A stretch of DNA of 64,000 nt from Streptomyces flavofungini. GTDB taxonomy: Bacteria; Actinomycetota; Actinomycetes; Streptomycetales; Streptomycetaceae. The notes below the pieces were generated by a model. The model was not told the origin of the DNA. It saw only the letters and a program-made list of their open reading frames with translations, and did no database searches. Made by a program: the position numbers and the translations under genes. Numbering within the stretch: position 1 is the first letter of the stretch; every line of letters begins with the position of its first letter. Location of the stretch: assembly GCF_030388665.1 (NCBI RefSeq), contig NZ_CP128846.1, positions 124,001-188,000 on the forward strand. The letters are read 5' to 3'. Of this stretch, positions 17,169 through 23,772 are shown piece after piece.

Positions 17169-19224
17169 GGGTGTCCTCCCTGACGTGTTCCGGGAGCCGG
17201 GCGCGGATGACGGTGCCGGAGCCGGCGCGGCTGGTGATGGTGAGTTCGCCGCCCACGGCCTCGGTCCGGTCGCGCATGCCGGTGAGGCCGGAGCCGTGGG
17301 TGGTGGCGGTGGGAAATCCGCTGCCGTCGTCGGACACCTCGACCTGGAGGCGGCCGTCGGCGCGGGTCATGCGGACGGTGACGTGTCCGGCGCGGGCGTG
17401 CTTGAGGACGTTGGTGAGCGCTTCGGAGACCAGGTAGAAGGCGGACTCCTCGATGTCGAGGGCGAAGCGCACTCCGGCCAGGGAGTGTCCGCTCTGGACG
17501 GTGACGGGGATCGGCATGCGGCGGGCGCAGGAGGTGACGGCGGCGACGAGGCCCTGGTCGGTGAGGATGGGCGGGTGGATGCCGTGGGCGAGTTCGCGGA
17601 GCTCGTCGATGACGCGGTAGGCGTCGTCCTGCATCTCGGTGAGGGCGCTGTCGATGCCGCCGCCGCGGTGCAGTCGGTTGCGGGCGAGGGCGAGTTTCGC
17701 GACGAGGGCGACGAGGTCCTGCTGAATGCCGTCGTGCAGGCGGCGTTCGATGCGGCGGCGCTCGGTGTCCTGGGCGTGCACGATGCGGGCGCGGGACGCG
17801 GCGAGTTCGGCGGCCTGGCGCTGCATCTCGTCGGCGTGGGCGCAGAGTTCGGCGGCGAGGCGGACGTTGTGCACGGCGAGGGCGGCGGAGCGGGCGAGGG
17901 TGCCGCCGATGGCGTGGTCCTCGGGGGTGGAGCGGCCCTCGGTCCTCGGGCCGTACTCGATGAGGCCGAGGGAGTCGTCTCCGTAGAAGAGCGGGAACTG
18001 CTTGACGGGCCGGGCGGCGGCCGGCCTCTCACCGGATTCGGCGGTGGACACGGGCAGGCCGTTCCCGCCGAGGCGGACGCGCACCCACCGCAGGCTGAGG
18101 CCCTCGCGCAGGCCGGTGGCGAGCTGGGGGGCGAGGCGGTCGAGGTCGTAGGCGTGTTCCAGGGTGGTGCTGAACTGGACGAGGAGCTCGAACCTGCTCA
18201 GGCGCTTGCCGAAGACGCGCCGCTCGACGAGCGTGTTGAGCCGGTCGCGCAGGGGCCGGAACAGGGCGGTCGCGACGACGGCGACCAGCAGGGACAGGCC
18301 GACGGGGAAGAACAGTCCGGCGGTGAGCCCGAGGGTGAGGGCCATGCCGAGGTACCAGCTGTTGATGATGAACCACAGGGAGCCGTAGACGGCGGAGGGC
18401 CGCAGGACGATGTCGACGCCGAGCAGCCGGTGCCGGAACGCGGCGTAGACGAGGGTGACGGAGATCGAGATGTAGGGCAGGGCGCCGAGGAGCGCGCCGA
18501 TGAAGAAGAACATGCCCTGCTCGCCCTGCCAGGAGCGGAAGAGGCGGGTGGCGGCGCGGGCCAGGAACACGGCGGCGCCGAGCGCGGCCCAGGGCAGCAG
18601 GGCGGCGATGTCGGCGCGGCCCGCGGCCCGGGCGCGCAGGCAGCGCACGACGAGGAGGGCGGCGCCGATGCCGGGCAGCCAGGCCTCGGGGTAGTAGAAG
18701 ACGATGTAGTAGACGATGTGCTGCGGGACCCCGGCCAGGGGCAGCACGATCGGCAGGGCGAGCAGACCCCACAGGGCGCGCAGGACGTGGCGTTCGTAGC
18801 GGAAGGCATAGCGGCCGTCGGGCAGCAGGGCGAGCAGGCGCAGGATGAGGATGCTCACCGCGAGGTTGCACATCTCGTGCGTGATCTGCAGGCCCAGGTC
18901 GAGCGGCAGCACCGGGCCGACGACCTTCGGGCGCAGGTGCCACCCGAGCTCACGGATCATCAGGTTCGTGGTGTGGCGCACGGCGATGGCGACGGACAGC
19001 CAGGCACCGAGCAGCAGGAGGCGGCGGGCCACGGGGCTCGACGGGGCGTGCCACCAGGTGAAAAGACCGGCGAAATAGCACGGGAGTACGGATCCGAGGA
19101 CCCAGGGCAGAACATAGCGGTTCTCCAACTGCGTTGTCCCGATAAGCGTTGCCCAGAGCATGAACACTCCGCCACTTACCGCGACAAGGCACATCCCCCT
19201 GCTTCTGCCTGCCACGGGTGTCAT
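17161..19224 (-). CDS. membrane sensor histidine kinase (HisKA_3 type)
   Basis: The 687-residue kinase has about eight to ten transmembrane segments over residues 10-330, a GAF-like region near 350-460, a linker helix, the dimerisation/phosphoacceptor box ERRRIERRLHDGIQQDLVAL with His, and an HATPase domain with ALTNVLKHARAGHV and DDGSGF...GSGLTGMRDR. This is the NarL-partner kinase class. The start could be ATG 19224 or, ten codons later, ATG 19194; neither has a good ribosome-binding site. The signal sensed is unknown. Confidence 0.88.
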   Translation of the reverse strand: MTPVAGRSRGMCLVAVSGGVFMLWATLIGTTQLENRYVLPWVLGSVLPCYFAGLFTWWHAPSSPVARRLLLLGAWLSVAIAVRHTTNLMIRELGWHLRPKVVGPVLPLDLGLQITHEMCNLAVSILILRLLALLPDGRYAFRYERHVLRALWGLLALPIVLPLAGVPQHIVYYIVFYYPEAWLPGIGAALLVVRCLRARAAGRADIAALLPWAALGAAVFLARAATRLFRSWQGEQGMFFFIGALLGALPYISISVTLVYAAFRHRLLGVDIVLRPSAVYGSLWFIINSWYLGMALTLGLTAGLFFPVGLSLLVAVVATALFRPLRDRLNTLVERRVFGKRLSRFELLVQFSTTLEHAYDLDRLAPQLATGLREGLSLRWVRVRLGGNGLPVSTAESGERPAAARPVKQFPLFYGDDSLGLIEYGPRTEGRSTPEDHAIGGTLARSAALAVHNVRLAAELCAHADEMQRQAAELAASRARIVHAQDTERRRIERRLHDGIQQDLVALVAKLALARNRLHRGGGIDSALTEMQDDAYRVIDELRELAHGIHPPILTDQGLVAAVTSCARRMPIPVTVQSGHSLAGVRFALDIEESAFYLVSEALTNVLKHARAGHVTVRMTRADGRLQVEVSDDGSGFPTATTHGSGLTGMRDRTEAVGGELTITSRAGSGTVIRARLPEHVREDTRA

Positions 19225-19269
19225 TATCGGCCGTCGTCACGACGGCCGTCCACGGAAATAATCCACCGC

Positions 19270-19296
19270 GTATGGAGGAAAACCGCCATACGGTTT
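19270..19296. promoter_or_regulatory. overlapping dyads between kinase and radical SAM genes
   Basis: GTATGG/CCATAC (19270-19275 with 19286-19291) and AAACCG/CGGTTT (19280-19285 with 19291-19296) overlap in a locally AT-richer part of the 160-bp divergent gap. A regulator site, possibly for the adjacent response regulator, is an inference. Confidence 0.4.
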
Positions 19297-19385
19297 GGGG
19301 GGTGCCCGGGTGCCGCGTAATGGCGCCGGCGAGAACACTCGGAACTCAATCGCCGGTGCGGATTCCTTGAGAACGGGTGGCTGTC

Positions 19386-20483
19386 ATGAGTCGTTGTTCC
19401 GGTCCGGAAGTGGTCGTGTGGGACACCACGTACGCGTGTCCGCTGCGGTGCTCGCACTGCTATTCGGAATCGGGGCGACGGCCGTCGCGGCAGCTCGCCC
19501 CCGAGGACATGCTGCGGGTCGCGGACGCCCTCGTCGCGCTCGGGCCGCGGGTCGTGGCCCTGTCCGGAGGCGAACCGCTGATCGTCCGCGGCCTGTTCGA
19601 CGTCGCGGCCCGGCTGCGGGCGGGCGGCGTGAAGCTGTCGATCAACACCAGCGGCTGGGTGATGAGCCGGGCGCTCGCCGAACGGCTCGCGGACGGGTTC
19701 GACGAGGTGATCGTCAGCCTCGACGGGGCGACGCCCGAGGTGCACGACCGCATCCGGGGCCGCAAGGGTTCCTTCGACCGGGTCCTTGCGACGTTGGCAC
19801 TCCTCGACGAGGTGGCGGGGGAACGGAGCGCGGCCGCACGGGGGCGGCTGCGCTTCGGCATCGACTGTGTGGTGATCCGCAGCAACTTCCCGCAGCTGGA
19901 GGCCTTCGCCGCCGACATCGCCCACCGGTTCCCGCACCTGGCCACCCTGGGGTTCAACTCCGCCGTGCCCGAAGGACTGGCGAGCCGGCTGGAGTTCTGC
20001 GAGCGCGAACTCCTCGACGACGACCAGGTCGCCCAGCTGACCAGTGCGACGCTCCGCTCCCGCCTGCGCGACCTGGCCCCGCCCTCGGTCTCCGTCCACA
20101 CCACCGACAACATGAACCTGGTGATGAACCCCGAGCGCGTCGCCCGGCGCGTCGACACCCTCGTGATGCAGGTCGAACCGGACGGCCTGGTGCGGGGGAT
20201 CCCCGTGTACGAGGGGACGGTCGGCAGCCTCCTCGAGGAGCCGGGGTCGGTTCTGTGGGAGCGCACGCTCGCCCGGCTCGAGGACCCGTTCGTGGTGGAG
20301 ACCCTGTCGTCCGTGCACTCCATGGGGACCTGGGCGCAGGCCGTCCGGCGCATGGACCGCCGCTTCGGGACCGCCGATGACCTCGCCCGCTTCGACCGCC
20401 GTTCCGTCCGCACCAACCCGCCGGAATTCCTCACCCCGGCCGTGGTGACCGCCCAGGGCTCTCCGGGGCCGCACTCCGCCTGA
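19386..20483 (+). CDS. radical SAM protein, probable lanthipeptide-locus tailoring enzyme
   Basis: The 365-residue protein has the radical SAM cluster CPLRCSHCYSESGRR (CxxxCxxC) in the first 40 residues, the GGEPL motif in VVALSGGEPLIVRGL and an S/T-strand INTSGWVMSRALAERL. Only two other cysteines are seen (GIDCVV, LEFCER) and no C-terminal Cys-rich SPASM/twitch domain, so it resembles single-cluster enzymes such as those that epimerise or cross-link, but its reaction cannot be read. It lies 260 bp upstream of, and in line with, the class III lanthipeptide synthetases. ATG 19386 is used; GTG 19377 is in frame. Confidence 0.75.
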   Translation: MSRCSGPEVVVWDTTYACPLRCSHCYSESGRRPSRQLAPEDMLRVADALVALGPRVVALSGGEPLIVRGLFDVAARLRAGGVKLSINTSGWVMSRALAERLADGFDEVIVSLDGATPEVHDRIRGRKGSFDRVLATLALLDEVAGERSAAARGRLRFGIDCVVIRSNFPQLEAFAADIAHRFPHLATLGFNSAVPEGLASRLEFCERELLDDDQVAQLTSATLRSRLRDLAPPSVSVHTTDNMNLVMNPERVARRVDTLVMQVEPDGLVRGIPVYEGTVGSLLEEPGSVLWERTLARLEDPFVVETLSSVHSMGTWAQAVRRMDRRFGTADDLARFDRRSVRTNPPEFLTPAVVTAQGSPGPHSA

Positions 20484-20742
20484 CGAAACAGCGGCCCGGC
20501 TGCCGCCTCGGGTATTCCACAGTCATATCGCCGCCGCATACCAGCATTCAGCCACGGACACCGACCCGCTTTCCCACCCGCTCCACCCTTCCGCCCACCT
20601 GTCCAGAACACGGCTGACCTCTGTCCGGAACTCGCCCGTATTCCGGCCGGATTCCCCTCCGGAATCCCCCGTGTCGCCCAGTCCCCCGAGCCGCCGCCCG
20701 ACAGCGGGTTCGGCTCCTCATTCCGGCCGAAAGGACCGCGCC
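20484..20742. promoter_or_regulatory. 259-bp leader of the lanthipeptide genes with TCCGGAAT repeats
   Basis: TTCCGG/CCGGAA elements recur near 20611, 20640, 20659 and 20722, making several imperfect dyads ahead of synthetase A. A promoter is expected here but no clear -35/-10 pair stands out. Confidence 0.3.
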
Positions 20743-23343
20743 ATGATGAAACTCCAGGACTACGACCGCTTCTACCGCGCGGACCCCGACTTCTTCGAAT
20801 TCCCGGAACGGCTGGCCGACGCCGCCCCGGACCGGCTGTCCGCCGTCCTGCGCGAGCCGCCGCGCGGCTGGGAGCACACGGAAGCCGGATGGTGGGTGCG
20901 GCTGCGCCCGCCCGCCGCGCGGACGGCCGGTGAGGGCTGGCGGATCCACGTCTCGGTGACACTGCCCCACCTGGAGCGGACGGCGGAGACCGTCCGTGAG
21001 TACTGCGTGCACCGGGGCATCGGCTGCGACCTGGTCCGTGGCGTCACCGCCGCCCGCGCCCTCGCCGACGTCCGCGCCGACCGCCTCACCAGCGCCGACC
21101 TGATGGTCCTGCACCCGGCCGACGAGACCGCGCTCGCCGCCGCGCTCGGGGACCTCACCGCGCTCCTCGGACCGCTGCCGGGACCGTACGTCCCGGGCGC
21201 GCTGCGGCACGGCCCGGGCCCCCTCTTCGTCCGCTACGGCGCGGCGGAGGACCGGCGATGTCCCGCCGGTGGCCACCCGAGCGCCCCCGGCGACGAGCAC
21301 GACCTGGTGCCCGCCCTGGAGCGGCCCGACGGCACGCTCGTGCCCGAGGACCGGCGCCCGGTCTTCCGCCGCCCGGACTGGGTCCCGCTGCCCGAGGTCC
21401 TGCACGCCGACCTGGAGGCGCTGCTCGCCCCGCCGCGGGCCCCGTTCCCCTACCGCGGTGTGCGCGTCGTGTCCCTGACCACCGGCGAGGGCGTCTACCG
21501 CGCCACCGAGACAGCCACGGACCGGCCCGTCCTCCTGCACGAGGCGCGCCCGCACGCCGGTCTCGACGTGCGCGGCGACGACGCCGTCACCCGCCTCACC
21601 CGCGACCACGCGCTCCTGGAACGCCTCGCAGACCTCGACTGCGTGCCCGGCGTCGTGGGCCGCCACGTCCGGGCGGGGCACCACTTCCTGGCCGTCGAGG
21701 CCCCCGAGGGGCGCAGCCTCGCCGAGGCCGCGGCCGCCGCCTTCCCGCTGACCACGCAGGACCGCGCCCGGCACGAGGCCGCGGACTACGCGAAGTGGGC
21801 CCTCGACGTCGCCGACCGTGTCGCCGACGCCCTCAAGAGCCTCCAGCGGCGCGGCGTCCGCCTGGCCGGGCTCGACCCGGAGCACATCGTCCTGCGCCCC
21901 GACGGCCGCGTCGTCCTCACCCGCCTGCGCACGGCCGCCGACCTGACCGGCGAGGAGGGCTTCACCGCCCCGGTCGGCCTGCGCGGCGCCGCCGCCCACG
22001 CCCATCTCGTCGACACACTGCGGCTCTGGCTGCTGCTGCCGGTGCCCCACCGCGACCCCGCCGCCCTGCGCGTCCTCACGCAGACCGTCGACGAGCTCTA
22101 CCCGCTGCCCCCGGACTTCGGCACGACGCTGCTCTCACGGCTGCGCCGGGGTTCGGAATCAAAAGACCTGGCAGCGCCGGCGGACGCCGACGGCGCCGAC
22201 GACGCCCGAGCGCTCGCCGCGGAGCACCACGACTGGCCCGTCCTGCGCGAGCGGCTGGTGGCCGGGCTGCACGCCATGGCCACGCCCGAGCGCGCCGACC
22301 GGCTGTTCCCCGGCACCCCGTTCGGCCCGGCGACGCTCGGCGGGACGTCGTTCGGCCACGGCGCGGCCGGGGTCCTGTACGCGCTGCACCGGGTGGGCGC
22401 GCCCGTCCCCGGGGCGTACGCCGACTGGCTCGCGGACGCCGCGATCCGCGAGCCCGACCCACGGCCCGGCCTCTACGACGGCCTGCACGGCGTGGCCCTC
22501 ACCCTGGACCTGCTCGGCCACCGGGACCGGGCCCTCGCCGTCCTCGAACGCTCCCGTCCGCTCGACGCCCGTGTGGTGCGCCCCGACCTCGCGGGCGGCC
22601 GGGCCGGGATCGCCCTGAACCTGCTGCGGTTCGCCCGCGTCACCCACGACACGGCGCTGCACGACGCGGCCCTGCGCATCGCCGACGACCTCGCCACGCT
22701 CGTCGTGGACGGCCCGCCCGCCCCCCGGCCCGGCGCTCCCCCGCCCTACGGCCTCCTGCACGGCCCGGCCGGGATCGCCCTGCTCTTCCTGCACCTGTAC
22801 GAGGACGGCGGCGGGGCCCGCTTCCTGGAACTCGCCGACCGCGCGCTCGGGTTCGACACCGCCCGGTGCGCGACCGGACCCGACGGCGCCCTCACGCTCT
22901 TCGACGGCACCCATCACCTGCCGTACCTGCACGGTGGCAGCGGCGGGCTCGCCTTCCCGCTGCGCGCGCTCTTGCGCCGCCGCCCCGACCCGGCCCGGTC
23001 GGCGACGCTCGCCGCCGTGCGGCACACCTGCCGCGCCCTGTACGTGCGCAACGCCGGGCTGCTGCGCGGCCGGGCGGGCGCCGTCGCCGTGCTCGCCGCC
23101 ATCGACGGACCCGGCGACCGGGAGGCCGCGCGCGTCCAGGTGCGCCGCATGGCGTGGTACGCGCGCTCCTACCGCGGGCGGCTCGCGTTCCCGGGCTTTC
23201 GGATGCTGCGCCTGTCCGCGGACCTCGCGACCGGCGCGGCGGGTGTGCTGCTCGCTCTGGACTCCGCGTTCGAGGGGGGCGGGCCCGTCCTGCCCTACCT
23301 CGACCCGCGGTCGACGTTCCCACCAGCCGACGGGAGGAGGTGA
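20743..23343 (+). CDS. class III LanKC-like synthetase A with degenerate kinase and lyase sites
   Basis: The 866-residue protein has the lyase-kinase-cyclase layout of class III lanthionine synthetases (about 1-235, 236-480, 520-860) and aligns throughout with synthetase B. Active sites are lost. In the kinase, the catalytic-loop Asp is Gly376 (VRLAGLDPEHIV), the metal Asn is His381, the DFE Asp is Arg394 and the VLK position is His266. In the lyase, His69 of WRIH remains, but the Lys of SFKF and the whole K-x3-R-x4-K motif are replaced (ADVRADRLTSADL). The cyclase repeats (FGHGAAGVLYAL, LYDGLHGVALTL, LLHGPAGIALLF) are well kept and lack zinc ligands, as usual for this class. It is followed at 7 bp by precursor gene 1. 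AAAGGA precedes ATG 20743. Confidence 0.85.
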   Translation: MMKLQDYDRFYRADPDFFEFPERLADAAPDRLSAVLREPPRGWEHTEAGWWVRLRPPAARTAGEGWRIHVSVTLPHLERTAETVREYCVHRGIGCDLVRGVTAARALADVRADRLTSADLMVLHPADETALAAALGDLTALLGPLPGPYVPGALRHGPGPLFVRYGAAEDRRCPAGGHPSAPGDEHDLVPALERPDGTLVPEDRRPVFRRPDWVPLPEVLHADLEALLAPPRAPFPYRGVRVVSLTTGEGVYRATETATDRPVLLHEARPHAGLDVRGDDAVTRLTRDHALLERLADLDCVPGVVGRHVRAGHHFLAVEAPEGRSLAEAAAAAFPLTTQDRARHEAADYAKWALDVADRVADALKSLQRRGVRLAGLDPEHIVLRPDGRVVLTRLRTAADLTGEEGFTAPVGLRGAAAHAHLVDTLRLWLLLPVPHRDPAALRVLTQTVDELYPLPPDFGTTLLSRLRRGSESKDLAAPADADGADDARALAAEHHDWPVLRERLVAGLHAMATPERADRLFPGTPFGPATLGGTSFGHGAAGVLYALHRVGAPVPGAYADWLADAAIREPDPRPGLYDGLHGVALTLDLLGHRDRALAVLERSRPLDARVVRPDLAGGRAGIALNLLRFARVTHDTALHDAALRIADDLATLVVDGPPAPRPGAPPPYGLLHGPAGIALLFLHLYEDGGGARFLELADRALGFDTARCATGPDGALTLFDGTHHLPYLHGGSGGLAFPLRALLRRRPDPARSATLAAVRHTCRALYVRNAGLLRGRAGAVAVLAAIDGPGDREAARVQVRRMAWYARSYRGRLAFPGFRMLRLSADLATGAAGVLLALDSAFEGGGPVLPYLDPRSTFPPADGRR

Positions 23344-23349
23344 CTTCGG

Positions 23350-23445
23350 ATGACGGAGATCTTGGACCTGCAGGAGCTCGAGGAGGAGACCCCCTCCCTG
23401 TGGCCGTGCGCCAACAGCTCGCACAGCAGCCTCGGCATGGGCTGA
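23350..23445 (+). CDS. class III lanthipeptide precursor 1 (31 aa)
   Basis: This small gene has a strong GGAGGAGGTGA site that overlaps the synthetase A stop. The leader MTEILDLQELEEE carries the class III ILxLQ recognition motif. The core begins near TPSLWPCANS and continues SHSSLGMG, with one cysteine (residue 20) and Ser16 four residues before it, so one Ser-x3-Cys lanthionine or a labionin-type ring with Thr14/Ser16 is possible. Four further serines follow. It is a paralogue of precursor 2. Confidence 0.85.
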   Translation: MTEILDLQELEEETPSLWPCANSSHSSLGMG

Positions 23446-23503
23446 CGCGCGCCGCACCACGCGTCCCGCCCACCACCACGACCGGCTTGAGGAGGTGACA
23501 CAC

Positions 23504-23599
23504 ATGGCGGAGATCCTTGAACTGCAGGAGCTCGAGGAGGAGACAACCTCCCTGTGGCCCTGCGCCAACAGCTTCGAGAGCGCCCGCGGCGTCGCCTGA
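23504..23599 (+). CDS. class III lanthipeptide precursor 2 (31 aa)
   Basis: The second precursor has the same length and layout as the first: leader MAEILELQELEEE, then TTSLWPCANS and a divergent tail FESARGVA. GAGGAGGTGA precedes ATG 23504. Residues 3-13 differ from precursor 1 at only one position and the segment Ser16-Ser23 is identical, while the last eight residues differ almost completely. A single cysteine at residue 20 again limits it to one thioether ring. Synthetase B follows 174 bp downstream. Confidence 0.85.
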   Translation: MAEILELQELEEETTSLWPCANSFESARGVA

Positions 23600-23772
23600 C
23601 GCACAGCTTGCCACCCCGAACGCCGTCCGGCCGTGGCCCCTCACGGCCGGCAGGCGATCGGTGCCACCGGTGGCAGCCGGGGCTCCTGGTCCTCTCCCGG
23701 CCCAGGAGCCCCGTGTCGCGGTCGAACCGCACCGCCCCCGCACCCGAACGACTCCGAAAGGGAGCACGCGCC

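Noticed and set aside
17110..19320. 736-codon plus-strand frame opposite the sensor kinase
   Set aside because: Gly/Glu/Asp-rich antisense shadow typical of high-GC genes; the kinase on the minus strand has clear motifs.
20671..20742. Upstream extension of synthetase A
   Set aside because: ATG 20743 has AAAGGA at good spacing and the 24 extra codons are Ser/Pro/Arg-rich with no family counterpart.
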